64,000 nucleotides of DNA, taken from Gambelia wislizenii (lineage: Eukaryota > Chordata > Lepidosauria > Squamata > Crotaphytidae). Location: contig JAUMIR010000002.1 of the NCBI GenBank assembly GCA_030847615.1, positions 287,970,028-288,034,027 on the forward strand, in the 5' to 3' direction. The position numbers and the translations under genes were made by a program. Positions 1 to 11,235 of this stretch are shown here, in pieces. Within the stretch, counting starts at the first letter, position 1. Each line of letters opens with the position of its first letter. The notes beneath the pieces are model-generated. The model did no database searches, had not been told where the DNA came from, and worked only from the letters and a program-made list of their open reading frames with translations.

Positions 1-3000
1 TTAAAATTTCTCTGTGGATAGCAGTGAGAGATATCCATACTCAGATCAATGGAGAAATCAAAGATTTAAATGTAGCTGGGATTGGGACTTTACATATAGT
101 ATGTCCTGTCCACCCCACCCACAAAAGGGGAGGAATCCAAAAGAGGTCAACCATGCTCACTGGGCAGAAATTGCTGATTACTGGGAGGTGGGTGGAGAAC
201 AGAATGGAGCAGCTGGAACTAGGAACAGAAGTACTCCACCCTGCAGCAATTTCGATGCATAACTCCACTTGGACAAACTATTACACTAAAGTTTGTATGC
301 TTTTCTGGAAAGATTAATATAAGCATTCAATTAAGGACTTTAAAGTGTATGTTACTTGAGAGAATAAACAGAAGTCATCCTTGCCAAAGCAGTGTACAAT
401 CTAAATTTTGGTGTAACTGGAGACAAAGATGAGAAAGGTAGAACTTTCTGTTGAAAACAGACCATTGAAGGGGATCAAGAGAGGGCAAACTGAATCCCTC
501 TGGCTGTTTTTATAGCACTGAAACTCTTCCCCACTATTTTTCTGGTAATAAATAAACAACCCTGGTGAACTGCTTCTCATGAAAGCTTCTTGAAGAAGCT
601 AGTCATCTTTTAAATAGTGCAAGGGCCCTTTCTTGTACCAAGCGACTTTCACTCCATGCTAAACATGAAATTGAAATCTTATAATGTAATCCTATGCTTA
701 TTTACTCCGAAGGAAATCTAACTATTCAGTGAGGCTTATTTTCCAGTGTCTTTAGGATTACTGTACAGCCTTGACCTCAAGACTTAGCAAAGTTACTACA
801 GACATATATAGAGGCTATGATAACTTGTTACTATGGATTGACATGTGATCTTATCTTACACATAATCAGCTGTAATGTAATTCAACCCCATGAAGCATGC
901 TACTAGGGAAGGAAGGATGACCCCTATAAAGGGTGTTCCTGTACAAAACATGCAGTTAGAAAGACTACAGGAATGAGTAACAAGATAGTATGAAGATTCC
1001 GAGTGCCCTGACTTCAGCTATTTATTTCTTGAAAATTTCTAATTAAATCTAATTAGCAGTTGCTATTAATAAAACAAAGCTCTGTGCATTTAAAATACTT
1101 TAATTCAGGGAGATGAGCAATGTGAAGTCAAAGGCTTTCACAGCCGGCATCCATAGATTTTCCTCACAGCCCGGAAAAAAACCCAAGGAAAATCAGGGAG
1201 ATGACTTTCCCCATGGTTCCCCAGCAAAGAGGACACTACCAATCTTATCAACCAATATAGCCAAGAACATTCAATTTTCAGCCTTACTTGTGAAAAAACA
1301 GAAAAAAATATCTAGAGGAAAAGAGTGTGCTGGGGACTTTATCTGCTCATGCCATACCTGGTCTCACCCATGGATGTAGAGTGAAGTTACCTATTTTTCA
1401 AGAGCTACTTTGTATTGCAGTAGGAAGTGTGCATCAGTATAGATAATTTCACCATTAATTCATAGGATCTAGCACCTAAGCTATAAAAATAAAGATGCCC
1501 AACCATATTTTAGTTTGCTACCCTTGCAGCTATCATAACGAAAGCAAATCTTACCTGCCATGTAATATGTCTGCAGAATTAGCTGTGCTTTTATCAGTAT
1601 TTTACTTACTATTTGTTTTAAGATATGAAAATCCAATTTATTTCATGTTCCTTCTCCTTGCCATGTAATTTTTAATATATCCAAAATAATCACACCTCTT
1701 TGCTTGACTTCAAGATAGTTCCACAGGCCCACCTGAGTTTTGACAGTAAGCTTTCAAAGAATGTTTAAAGGAGGTAGATCTAGTGTTAAAGAAAATAATT
1801 AGAACTGTATAAAATGCATGCCATAGAATCATAGAATCTCATTCTGAACAGTTATGTTAGTGAACAGATTGTACAACACGTTGTCATGATAGGTTAAAAA
1901 GTCCATCATTAATGTAATGTGTTTTTTTGCCACTGTAACAAGACAAATGACCCATCCTAACAGGAATGGAATGGCTTGTCCTCAGTAAATAGCTACTATA
2001 GCCATTTTCTACAAAGACGATATTCAAAATATCCCAAATATCCAAAATGATATTCAGCTACATATATCTATTTTATATAAGCAGACATCTGTAAGAAATT
2101 TTAGACACAATTCTATTTTTCAGAACTCTAAATTGTTAAAAGAACACAAAGACATAAAAGAACAGTACTAAAAATATTTGCCACCTGAGGAGACTATTTT
2201 TAATTTTTGAAATTCCAGAAACAGTATTTAGCTGTCTGATTAATGCCTTTAAAAAACAAATTTTTCATCTGTACAGTACTTTCATTTTACCAAAGGTGGC
2301 AGCACCAGTTAATTTTCTCTCATCTCTTTTCCTCCCTCCATATCAGATAGATACTAAAACTGCATTGATCTAACTGGCCAGATATTTTCTTCTAATCATC
2401 TTTCTTCAATTGACATGGAAATGGAATACTCTTAAAAACTGCTGGTGATGTTTTTGGAAAACGCAGCTGATACAGATCAGGTTAATTTGTGCAGACATTA
2501 AACAACATCCACGCAGAATTATTAATATACAGCTGGCAGAACAGCACTAAGGCACTCCCAGGTGTCACTCCCAGGAGTAAATGCACTGCTGAACCAGGAA
2601 GCATAGATCAGCACCAGGATTGTGCAATTCTGCTTCAAAGCACCAGTCATCCTAAAAAAGACTGGAAGTGCCAATTACAACTTGCTGAACTTATGGCACT
2701 CATATGAACATTAACATACATGCAAAACTCTCCTGCGACTGCTAACAGAGCAAACAATTAGCTAAAATAAGCTGATTTAATGGAAATCTTTCATATTAAA
2801 AAAACCCATTCACTTCTTAAGGTCTATAAAAGAGGTACATTTTTGGAGAAGCAGCTATAAAGGACAATTTCACATCACTCTCACAAAGTCAAGAGCAGCC
2901 AACCAAACAAAATACAGTATTAAATAGCAGTTCTCTATCAAGAAGACAAACACTTTCAAATTGGCTTAAAACCTTTTTGGAACAGATGTGTGGTAAAAAG

Positions 3001-3020
3001 TGGAGTAAGAAACACTAGTA
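1..3020. other. ANP32B intron 1, no further exon recognised
   Basis: This AT-rich stretch lies 3-prime of the ANP32B first exon on the minus strand, so it is intron. No stretch matches the leucine-rich-repeat exons expected next, so exon 2 is probably off the left edge. The only repeat trace is a short 'atagaatcatagaat' motif near 1822-1838, which resembles the octamer tail of an antisense CR1 LINE. Short open frames here lack splice logic or recognisable domains. Confidence 0.6.
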
Positions 3021-3235
3021 CAGTTGTCCCTTCGTATTCGCTGGGGTTTGGTTCCAGGACCCCCCATGGATACCAAAATCCGTGAGTACACAAGTCCCAT
3101 TCTATGCAATGGCATAGCAAAATGGTGCCTTCTATATAAGATGGAAAAATCAAGGTTTGCTCTTTAGATTATTATTTTTTAAATAATATTTTCAAGCCGT
3201 GAATACCTAAATCCATGGATATTGAGGGACAACTG
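3021..3235 (-). mobile_element. Tigger-like (TcMar) MITE
   Basis: The element starts with CAGTTGTCCC and ends with GGGACAACTG, so the ends are inverted repeats, and both ends are flanked by TA, the target duplication of Tc1/mariner-type transposons. The interior carries the 'ccaggacccccc...ggataccaaaatcc' and 'caagccgtgaatac' blocks shared with the copies at 6007, 37267 and 61863. It is non-autonomous, with no transposase frame. It lies in ANP32B intron 1. Confidence 0.88.
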
Positions 3236-3237
3236 TA

Positions 3238-4439
3238 CTGTACTTTTTTTGCCACATCTACCAAAAGGGGCCTCCAGTTTTCACTAGAGAAAAGGAGAAC
3301 TCCACTACTTGAAACGGCTTGTTCTTTTACCAACATATTTATCCAGTCCTTTGGACATCCCCACCTTCTAAAAATATCTTTAAGTTGTACAGGCATTAAG
3401 CACCTAAAGATTATAATAAGTGCACATAACATTTTGGTACAGTGACTGGGGCGCTTCCCCCCCCCTTCTGTTCTATTAACAGCAACCAGTCACTGCAGAA
3501 ATCAAACAGATTAAGCTTTTTGGCAGAGAGATGAAAATGACAAATGTTAGAAAGCTTCATTTTAATTCACATAGTGGTACACTTGTTATTAAAAAAACAC
3601 ACAGAGCAACGAATTTTTTGAACAAAGAAGAACATATGCTAGGAAAGCTCTGATTTCTATGTACAGTATTTCTGTTTCTGTGTTTGGTTGTGAAATCTGG
3701 AAAGTGAAGAAAGCTGTCACGAGTAAAACTAACATATTTAAAATGTAGTGCTGGACAATTCTGCAGATAACATGGCCTGCCCCCCCCCAAAGGGTGGTGG
3801 TGGTAATCTGAGAACAAATTAAACCTGAACTCTCCCTAAAAGCCAAAATGAGATTATCCAACTTTGGCCCTATCATGAGAAAACGTGACTGGTTAGAAAA
3901 GACAATGGCTAGTAAGTGAGAAGCAATGGGAAAAGAGGACGACCACGTTTAGGGGGGGGGGTCAAGGAAGCCACAGCTGAGTCTGCAGGATCTGAGGCAG
4001 GGCTATTGATGACACGGTGGCCTTCTCTCATCATAGGGTCGTCATAAATCGTAACTGACTTGATGGCAATTAACAAGGAGAGGTCCAATCTTCTTGTGGC
4101 TTTAATAAAATTTAACTCTCCTTTCATGTTTTTTTTATTACGCCGGTTCAAAATGACGCCGTTTGCTTTGAACGGGCTTTATTTAAGTCGAAAAGCAGAA
4201 CGTGTGTGTGTTGTTTTTGAAACTGTACTAATTTTAATTTGTTTGCCAGACTGAATCCCAGTTTTGGAGAAAAAGGTGAGGAATAAATAAAAAAAAAGTT
4301 AACCAGAGCAACAACGACGATGATGATGGTAAAAATACTGCTCAGGGAACTTGAGTGTCTCTCTTTTTAAATAAACGCTCTCCTAGAAATCAATAGGACT
4401 TTTAAAGGTCTAAATTACATTTCAGTTTTATTTGTGAGT
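3238..4439. other. ANP32B intron 1, no gene seen
   Basis: AT-rich intronic sequence with homopolymer runs (C-runs near 3459 and 3780, G-run near 3951). No supported coding, RNA or transposon feature. Confidence 0.5.
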
Positions 4440-4539
4440 GAAAGGAGACGCGCGCGGGGCGGGGGGAACAGAGGCAAGTTTTTGGCGGGAATACGAGCTT
4501 TGCGATATGGTGGGTGAAGAGGAGGGAGGGAGCGAGGAA

Positions 4540-4577
4540 GCTAGCTAGCTAGCTAGCTAGCTAGCAAGCAAGCAAGC
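4540..4577. repeat. (TAGC)n / (AAGC)n microsatellite
   Basis: Six to seven tandem TAGC units pass directly into AAGC units. The run of CTAG steps is self-complementary. It sits at the left edge of the CpG island. Confidence 0.9.
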
Positions 4578-4856
4578 GCGCTCCCGCCCACCTACTCGCC
4601 CGCGAGCATTCTCGCCCTCTCTGCAGCTGTCGCCCGTTTATAAAGGGGGAAGAGGGGGGTTGGGAATGACTGGCGAGAAAGCCTCAGCGCGCGCGCACTC
4701 GCACAAGCTCGCGCTGGCCGAAGAAAGCAAGCTCTTGTGTGGAGGGTGAAGCAAGCGCGCGCCTGCTCACCCGCCCGCGCCCCCCCCATTTGCGCAGCTG
4801 TTGCCCGTTTAAAAGGGGGGGAGAGAGAAGAAGGGCGCGCCCCAGCGCACGCACGC

Positions 4857-4990
4857 GCACCACTGGCTGCGAAGGAGAACGCGGCGGTTGGTGCGCGCGC
4901 GCGCCACTGGCTGCGAAGGAGACGCGGCGGTTGGTGCGCGCGCGCGCCACTAGCTGCGAAGGAGAACGCGGCGGTTGGTGTGTGTGTGCG
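4857..4990. repeat. Three-copy 44-bp minisatellite with alternating CG runs
   Basis: Three consecutive copies of a unit of about 44 bp read '(a/g)ccactggctgcgaagg', then 'acgcggcggttggtg', then an alternating CG or TG/CG tract. The second copy has lost one A and the third has a G-to-A change. The alternating purine-pyrimidine tracts are of the type that can adopt Z-DNA. It lies inside ANP32B intron 1 within the CpG island. Confidence 0.88.
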
Positions 4991-5093
4991 CGCGCGTGTG
5001 TAAAACGCCAACCGCCTCTCTCTCTCTTTCTCTCTCTCTCTCGCTGAAGGCAGCCCACGCTCTCTCACACAGTATGAGACGCAGCGGCGGAAC

Positions 5094-5105
5094 AACATGG
5101 CGGCC
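5094..5105 (+). promoter_or_regulatory. YY1-type motif in ANP32B intron 1
   Basis: AACATGGCGGCC matches the known YY1 consensus (AAnATGGCGGC). It lies about 240 bp inside intron 1. The ATG opens a 125-codon plus-strand frame, but that frame shows no recognisable protein, so a binding site is the better reading. Confidence 0.45.
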
Positions 5106-5337
5106 GTAGAGTCTCTCCTCAGCCGCTCGCCCGAGCAAGCTCTCCTCCCCACGCTTGGTTTTTTCCCCTCCCCTTTCCCCCTCCGTAGGCTGGCAGGGAC
5201 CACTCTTCCTCAGCCAACCCCCCTGAATGTAGAATTAAACCCCCCCACCTCCGCGCTCTCTCCTTCGGCTTTACTGTGGGGGCGAAAAAAGGGGTCAGGG
5301 GGTATCCCGGGCTTCCCGCTTTCCCGCCCATGCTTAC

Positions 5338-5391
5338 ATCCGGCGGGGTCCGGTTCCGCAGCTCCAAGTGGATCCGCTTCTTCATGTCCAT
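5338..5391 (-). CDS. ANP32B: ANP32B, first coding exon
   Basis: Acidic leucine-rich nuclear phosphoprotein 32 family member B is a nuclear histone-binding and chaperone-type protein with N-terminal leucine-rich repeats and an acidic tail. The minus strand encodes MDMKKRIHLELRNRTPPD, the family's N-terminal cap. The second residue D and the following MKK fit ANP32B better than ANP32A. The ATG has an ideal context (GCCGCCATGG). The exon ends at 5338 in GAT followed by a GTAAGC donor, leaving an intron in phase 0 after codon 18, the place expected from the family. The rest of the gene would continue leftwards out of the window. The divergent neighbour HEMGN reproduces human synteny and separates this gene from its paralogues. 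Confidence 0.93.
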
Positions 5392-5794
5392 GGCGGCAGT
5401 GGCGGCGGCGGCGGCGTAGGAACAAGTGGTACAGGCCCAGATTCAGGCCCTGTGTGCGGACGGCGCCGAGTTAACTCGGAGGGCAGAGCGGCGGGTGAGG
5501 GGGAGTTGCAGGCTGGAGGAGGAGGAGGAGGAAGGCGGGAGCGCAGGGCGCCTCCTTCGTCGCCGTCGCAACTGCAGTTAAACTGGCAACGAGAGGGCCT
5601 TGCCTGAGCTGAGGCGAGCCGACGGACTGAGCGACCGCCAGGGGGCGCGGCAAAAAGGCCGAGAAAGAGACTCCCCGGAACTTCTTGTCATAACCGCGCC
5701 CTCCTTCCTATCTGACGACGATGACGGCCCACAGCGTCTGCCCTCCCCTCCCCTGGCCAAAATGCGGCTCTAAGCAGGCGGCGCCGTCTTCGCG

Positions 5795-5803
5795 GCCGCC
5801 ATC
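5795..5803 (-). promoter_or_regulatory. YY1-type core near the ANP32B promoter
   Basis: GATGGCGGC on the minus strand, about 400 bp upstream of the ANP32B ATG and in the direction of its transcription. It is a partial consensus only, placed in the GC-rich promoter region. Confidence 0.3.
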
Positions 5804-6006
5804 GCTCCCTGTTGCTCGCGCATTCGTCCCCTCAGCGTTTTTATACAAGAGGCCTTTTTCCTCATGTCGAGAGCAAACCTCACCGGCAGGACATAAAATG
5901 TAAAGATTGGCGCTTTCATCCAGGCCTGCGAAAATTGTGAACCGTCAAGCCAAATGCGAGCTCGCTGACTCAAAAGCCGTGCTTCCGCCTCACAAAAACA
6001 TTCATA

Positions 6007-6218
6007 CAGTTGTCCTTCCATAGCCACGGATTTAGGTATTCACGGCTTGAAAATATTCTTTAAAAAATAATAATCCCCAAAGCAAACCTTGATTTTGCCA
6101 TCTTAGATAAGGGACACCATTTTGCTATGCCATTGCATAGAATGGGACGAGTATTCACGGATTTGGGTATCCTCGGGAGTCCTGGAACCAAACCTCAGAG
6201 AATATGAAGGGACAACTG
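6007..6218 (+). mobile_element. Tigger-like (TcMar) MITE
   Basis: CAGTTGTCC...GGGACAACTG ends are flanked by TA on both sides (6005-6006, 6219-6220). The interior has 'ggtattcacggcttgaaaat', then a TA-rich centre, then 'cattttgctatgcc', the same layout as the copies at 37267 and 61863. No coding capacity. It lies just upstream of the ANP32B CpG island. Confidence 0.9.
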
Positions 6219-6220
6219 TA

Positions 6221-7497
6221 CTACTTTTCTGGAAAGTTTCCTGGGAGGTTTCAGCGGCTGACTGCCGTCTTGAGCAGAATATGAACCCGCCCCCACCACA
6301 AAACTGGTGAAAAATGAGATCTAATCCAGCCTTTTTATTAGGCGTAGTGGCTAATCAGATGCTTTCATAAATCCCAGATGCAGAGATGAAGGCAATCTTG
6401 GTGTATTGCTTCATAAATTGATAAACACGTCATCGTGCGAATGAATGGCATGAATTATTTATTATATGAAGAGGTTGTCATCAGTTCTGCCACTCTGTTT
6501 CATTGGATGACCTGAGTCATCAAGACCCAAGGAGGCTTTTATGTAATCAGCCTGTCTCAGTCACAAGATTTTACAGGGGGAGTACTGGCAACATCTCCCA
6601 CTTAGGAGCCTCCATTGCTGCTTCCATTTTTTATTTTAGTTAATAAGAAAACATGAAGTATCAAGCATAAGGTATTTCAGTTGCTAACACAAGTAACCAT
6701 TTGTTTAAATGAACCTCTAGCAAGAGAGGGAGGAAAACATGGTGTATAATTTTATAGACTTCCAGTATGTTTGACAGTAGTTTTTTTTAAAAACTTGATT
6801 GTTCTCCTTTATGGATAGACTACTACCTGATCATAACTGCTCCCTAGCACCCTCTCCCATCTAGTAGAGCCAACAAGGCTACATGGCTGAGGGTGGTTCA
6901 ATGGACTGAGTGATTGTTAGAGCAGCACCCAAATGAATATGGACTAGAATTTATTTTAGGCTTTCCTCTGTTAAAATCCTGCTTTTGCAAGAGTTTTGTA
7001 TCTTTGAATTAGCTATTTATATTGCTATATGTTGCTGCTATTTTTGTTGCTGGCATTCTTGTTTTATTGCTCTAGTGGTTTATTTATATAAAGGCAGAGA
7101 TTTTTTTAAAAAGTTTTTTTTTTTAATTTCCAATGCTTTCCCCAGGACTTTCTACCATTAAAATTGCTTTTTTTGCAACTATGGCATGTGTTGTTTTTGA
7201 ACAGTTAACAACTAATTCAAACTTATCTAGAGTTTAGTAACAGACTCATGTTGTAGGCCTGATAGACCTGGAATATGTCTTCTCTTAGTGTGAGGTGCCT
7301 TTAGTCCTCCAGAAGTTATCAATTACAACTGCCATAATCCACTGCCATGGGCTGTAATGGCAGGGATATCTGGGAGTTAGCATTCTGGAGGGCCAAAGTT
7401 TCCCAAGCCTTGCTCTGGTTTCATGGAAGAGAAAAGGCAGGGAATTTGATCTGGGCAGTACATAAGGCAACAATGGACACTATGTTTGTATACAACA
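6221..7497. other. Intergenic sequence, nothing recognised
   Basis: AT-rich sequence between the ANP32B promoter and the next MITE. A short palindromic block near 7300-7400 ('gccataatccactgccatggg...gtaatggcagggatatctggg') resembles a worn hAT-type MITE but its ends cannot be set. Confidence 0.4.
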
Positions 7498-7499
7498 TA

Positions 7500-7793
7500 C
7501 AGGTTGCCTCCCCCCATTTACGTGGGATTGGTACCTGAGATTTCACCCACGATCAGGGAGGGAGAGAGCTCCCTAGGCATCTGGAAGAGAGGTGGTCTCT
7601 CTAGGCATCAGGAGGCCCTCCAGAAGTTGACCATAGAGTTGTGCCAGATGCCTAGAGAGGTGTCCTCTCTAAACATTTTCTAGGTCCTCTGGTGTGATTC
7701 TATGGTATAATATGGCAATTTGCTATTATACGCAGTTTCACATATCTGCAGTAAGTCCCGGAACGTATCCCCACATAAACAGGGGGCCACCTG
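7500..7793. mobile_element. TA-flanked Tigger-like MITE, divergent subfamily
   Basis: The ends are CAGGTTGCC and GGCCACCTG, flanked by TA at 7498-7499 and 7794-7795. The sub-terminal 'cccccatttacgtgggattggtacc' mirrors 'ggaacgtatccccacataaacaggggg' near the other end. Inside is a near-palindromic block ('cctaggcatctgg', 'ccagatgcctag'). No coding capacity. Confidence 0.75.
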
Positions 7794-7936
7794 TATTACA
7801 TATTCAGTAGATGTTTTCACTGAGTAGCCACCATGTCCTTGTGATTTTCCTCATCAGTGCATAGGAAGTTAGGATTTTTTTAAAAAAATATTTTTTGCCA
7901 CCATGAGCATCACTTTTAACTTGCGTGTCTCTTCCT

Positions 7937-8135
7937 CACTACACATTTATAACACTTTGATACCACTTTAACTTCCATGGCTGCATACTGTGAAATCCTG
8001 GGATCTGTAGTCTAGGGAGGCAGTAGAGCTCTTTGGCAGAAAATTCTAAATACTCCTCCCTAAACAGCAAACCCCAAAATTCCATAGGACCGATGGCCGT
8101 TAAAGTGATACCAGTGTGCTAGAACTGTGTAGTGA
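7937..8135. mobile_element. hAT-like foldback MITE
   Basis: The two halves are imperfect inverted copies: CACTACACA and 'taccactttaac' on the left mirror 'gttaaagtgatacc' and TGTGTAGTG on the right. The copies at 10243 and 53386 share the 'ctttaac..cCatgg/atagct' and 'ggaatcctggga' blocks, so this is a dispersed family. Non-coding. Confidence 0.65.
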
Positions 8136-8329
8136 ACATAAATTTTATTTACATATTCTTTATCAATGTATCAAATCTGAAAGACTCCTTTTGCAGTCTG
8201 CTCAGGCAATCATTTCCCTCAATTGCTTCTTGTCATCTCCAAACTTAGCCAGTTCCCAGTCCTGACTCAAAATATGAACAACTAGCAGCACAATAGCTTT
8301 CCCATACTTCTTGTGGTTGTTCAAATTGT

Positions 8330-8840
8330 TTATTACAGAGGTGGGTAGCTCATAGCACATGCATTGCAAGTAGACCCTGATGCTCTACTGGTGGTGATCC
8401 ATGGTATCTTCTTAAACATTACTTTCCAAGTGAATTGATTTTTTTTTCTTGTCTGCTTTCTTTACTGTCCAGCTTTCACATCCATATGTAGAAATCTGAA
8501 ATACTATGGCATGGATGATCCAGACTTTGGTATTCAATTATAATTCTTTGGATTCTAGTAGTTCATCTAGTTCCTTCATAGCTGCCATTCCAAGTATTAG
8601 TCTTCTGATTTCTTGATTGCAGTCTCCATTTTGATTAATGACTGAGTCCAGGTACAGAAAATCTTTAACATTTTGATGTTTTCCGCACCCACTTTAAAGA
8701 TATATAAATAATCTGTGGTCCTTATTGTTTTTTTTCTTAGTACAGTATTTAGCTGTAACCCTGTTTTTGCAGTTACTTTGCTAACTTTCTTCAGTAGTCA
8801 CTCCAAGTCTGCTATTTTCTGCTAGTACAAGTGTAACTCC
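8330..8840 (-). pseudogene. BovB/RTE LINE ORF2 C-terminal fragment
   Basis: Read on the minus strand, broken frames give YLGSVINQNGDCNQEIRR and, after a stop, VIHAIV..STYGCESWTVKKADKK-type residues. These are the conserved post-reverse-transcriptase region of RTE/BovB non-LTR retrotransposons. Stops and short indels break the frame. BovB LINEs mobilise the Sauria-type SINEs present elsewhere in the window. Confidence 0.75.
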
Positions 8841-8989
8841 TTAACCAAGCTAGAGACAAAGAAGCTCCTTTTTACAAAGTCTTTTTTATGGGAGTCCAGC
8901 CCAGCCCTTTCCTTTCTTGTCTTCTAACTAATTTTTGTTTGTTTGTTTGTTTTGGCAGCATTGGCATTGGAAGGCTCGTGAAGGAGGGC

Positions 8990-9320
8990 TAGAGAAAGAC
9001 AGAGAGCCTTCCTGCACTCCGAGGAAAAGCAGCAAAGCAGAAGGAACATTCCATTTTTCCTGCTGCCTTTCCACATGACATTGGTGTCCTGGTGTTCTCT
9101 TGTTCCGCTCACATGGGAGACAGGTAAAACCATGTCTTTTTACTGGTCAGAAAAACCTGTTAGCAAAAAGACATGGTTTTACCTCAGTCCCCCATGTGAG
9201 CGGAATGAGAGAATGCTGGAAGGATGCCGGTATCATGCAGGAAGGCAGCAGGAAAAACAGAACATTCCTCCTGCTTTGCCGCGTTTCCTTGGAGAGCAGG
9301 GAGCCTCAGACTTTCAGTTC
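8990..9320. repeat. Long inverted repeat (foldback MITE-like)
   Basis: Left arm 'gttccgctcacatggg..gacaggtaaaaccatgtcttttt' pairs with right arm 'aaaaagacatggttttacctcagtccc..tgtgagcggaa'. The pairing continues outward through 'tgctgcctttcc'/'ggaaggcagcagg' to 'gcaaagcag'/'ctgctttgc'. The loop is about 25 nt. The core 'tctttttgctaac'/'gttagcaaaaagac' recurs at 63470-63725. The interior is non-coding. A transcript would form a hairpin of about 150 bp. Confidence 0.8.
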
Positions 9321-9481
9321 TGGGTTTTCAGCTGCGTGTCTACAGTAAGCAATTCAATAAAGCTTGACCTGGGAAAGAATGAGATTTTACTGTAGACAAG
9401 CCTACTATAAGTGTGTGTGCATATGTACAACAGGCAAGGTAAACAGCTGCTTCCAGAATAACTTATTGAGCATGTGTAAAG

Positions 9482-9722
9482 GGAGCCAGTGTGGTGTAGT
9501 GGTTTGAGTGTTGGACTATGACTCTTGAGACCAGAGTTCAAATCCCCACTCAGCCATGAAACCCACTTGGTGATCTTGGGCAAGTCACATTCTCTCAGCC
9601 TCAGAGGAAGGCAATAGCAAACCTCTGAACAAATCTTGCCAAGAAAACCCTGTGATGATAGGTTCACCTTAGGGTTGCCATAAGTTGGAAATGAGTTGAA
9701 GGCATACAACAACAACAACAAA
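9482..9722 (+). mobile_element. Sauria-type tRNA SINE
   Basis: A pol III A box (TGGTGTAGTGG) and B box (GAGTTCAAATCC) sit at tRNA-like spacing. They are followed by 'gatcttgggcaagtcac', a lineage body, and a 3-prime end 'ttgccataagttggaaatgag' plus (ACA)n. The tail resembles the BovB 3-prime end, which is how such SINEs borrow the BovB reverse transcriptase. It is nearly full length. Confidence 0.92.
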
Positions 9723-10242
9723 GAGCAAAACAGAAAGAAAAGGGGAAAGCAGATTAACTTACCTCACCAGCTACCCTGGTGTGTAGAAAAAGCATAAAGC
9801 TTTTAAGTTTTGCCACCATAATGGAAATCCTAAGAAAAATGGAAGCTGTTGAAAAAATATCATCCAGGGATACATTTTGGAAGAACACATTTTTGTTTAC
9901 TTCTTCAAGGTTTACCCAACCTGGTTGTTTCATTTTGAATAAAAGTTTGGTTCAAGCCTATTGAATTGCACTTCTTGTGTGTGCTGTAGGAACCTATTCC
10001 TATTCTTTCTATGTTATTTCTACCTCAGGTACCAAAGTTTTTATTAAAGAAGTAAAGCCCAGGGACACATCTGCATCATTAACTGAGGTATACCTGTAAT
10101 ATGTATCATCTTCATATCTTAAATTGTTGATGTTTCTTTCTCCAGTTTTCACACTTTCCAAGTCTAATTCCACTTCCGGTATGATTGGTGTGATATGATG
10201 AAGTAGACACAGCCTTTTGCTACAACCTTTTCTCTCTCAGTT
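9723..10242. other. Intergenic sequence, nothing recognised
   Basis: AT-rich sequence between a SINE and a foldback MITE. No supported feature. Confidence 0.4.
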
Positions 10243-10455
10243 AGAGCCTTATAGCAACACTTTTATTCTGCTTTAACTGCTATGGCTGCCTCCTGTGGAA
10301 TCCTGGGATTTGCAATTTAGGGAGGGGCATTTAGAAGTGTCAGCCAGCGGGCTCTTAGGCCTCACTAAACTACACATCCCAGAATTGCACAGGAGTCAGC
10401 CATAGCAGTTAAAGTGGAATAATAGTGCTATAACAGTGCAGTGTGATAAGGCTAT
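10243..10455. mobile_element. hAT-like foldback MITE
   Basis: The outer ends are AGAGCCTTATAGC and its partner GTGATAAGGCTAT. The inner arms 'tttaactgctatggctg' and 'cagccatagcagttaaa' are perfectly inverted, as are 'aatcctgggattt' and 'catcccagaatt' approximately. Same family as 7937 and 53386. No coding capacity. Confidence 0.75.
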
Positions 10456-10487
10456 AATTGCCTTATAGTCTCAAAGGTGCTACAATA

Positions 10488-11054
10488 TCTATCTATCTAT
10501 ATAAAACTCTTGGGTATGCATAATGGCCTTAGGTATGTAGGTATGTCGCCTCTTGGGTTCGTACAATGAATTTTGGTATGTTGCATCTTTCAATGTGCTG
10601 ATTGGCCACTCCTGTCACCCCCTCAGCTGAATCACCACCCACATGCAAATCACCACTCACATGCAAATTCCCTAGCCACCTCACAACCCACTCCTGCCAC
10701 TCATAGCCAATCTGCATACTGGGAGTGACCAAAGAATGTGCTACAGTGTTGGCTATAGTTGCTAAGACTGCAGGCCTTTCTAGTTCACTAATGTCTCTGG
10801 GCTGCACAATTCCCACTTATGATTTAAATTTACACAGTAATATCATTTCTATTCCTGCAGCGATGGGATTCAGGCAGTCAACTGGTGGCGGCAGTGGAGG
10901 GAAGCCACTGCTGTTGCTGCGACTGGATCCAGACAGTCTACTGGCAGCAGCAGCAGGGCGCTGCTGCAGCTGCTGCAACAGAACCCAGGCAACTGGGTGT
11001 GAGGTCTTCCGGGCATTTTGGGGGGTAGTTTTTTTTAACGGTGGGTCTAGCTAG
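10488..11054 (+). mobile_element. Non-autonomous Helitron-like element
   Basis: It begins with TC after an A ('A|TCTATATAAAACTC', several register choices in a TATC run) and ends ...GGGTCTAGCTAG|T, fitting the A|TC...CTRR|T rule for Helitrons, which leave no target duplication. The 'ctcttgggtatg' start, the 'accacccacatgcaaattcc' block and the 'caggcagtcaactggtggcgg' block recur at 37259-37912 and at 56985-57547 (minus). No Rep/helicase frame is visible. Confidence 0.65.
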
Positions 11055-11074
11055 TTCCTCTGAATACTGATCCA

Positions 11075-11235
11075 GACTAACACAGCTATATCTTTGAATT
11101 GCTGTATGATAGGTTCTGCATATAAATTTAGAAGCTAGGGTGACAAAATGCACCATTGTCTGACCCCCTTGCCAATTGAAAACCACGCTGTTTCTCCATA
11201 TTCTGTCTGGGAGTGACCTCTTGTTCAGCATATAG
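11075..11235 (-). pseudogene. BovB/RTE LINE fragment (reverse transcriptase)
   Basis: Minus-strand residues in broken frame (YAEQEVT.., then a GKGVRQGC-like stretch read as ARGSDNGAFCHP) correspond to the RTE/BovB region just after the first catalytic aspartate. Short and decayed; it abuts the left end of the DIRS element at 11237. Confidence 0.6.

Larger units (their letters stand above)
4440..5900. promoter_or_regulatory. CpG island at the ANP32B promoter and first exon
   Basis: Base composition switches abruptly from AT-rich to GC-rich with very frequent CpG, including runs of alternating CG. The island covers ANP32B exon 1 on the minus strand, the presumed 5-prime UTR and promoter just above it (5392-5900), and about 0.9 kb of intron 1. 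CpG-island promoters are usual for widely expressed genes such as ANP32B. No TATA box is evident. The transcription start cannot be placed from sequence alone. Confidence 0.85.

Noticed and set aside
4592..5203. 203-codon minus-strand frame, Arg/Ala-rich
   Set aside because: Arises from the CG-rich minisatellite and microsatellites in ANP32B intron 1; low complexity only.
5097..5474. 125-codon plus-strand frame starting MAAVESLL in the CpG island
   Set aside because: Good start context but no recognisable protein or splice donor; it overlaps ANP32B exon 1 on the other strand and the ATG coincides with a YY1-type motif.
9482..9560. A functional tRNA gene suggested by A and B boxes
   Set aside because: The boxes belong to a SINE with a long non-tRNA body and (ACA)n tail; the cloverleaf is not preserved.
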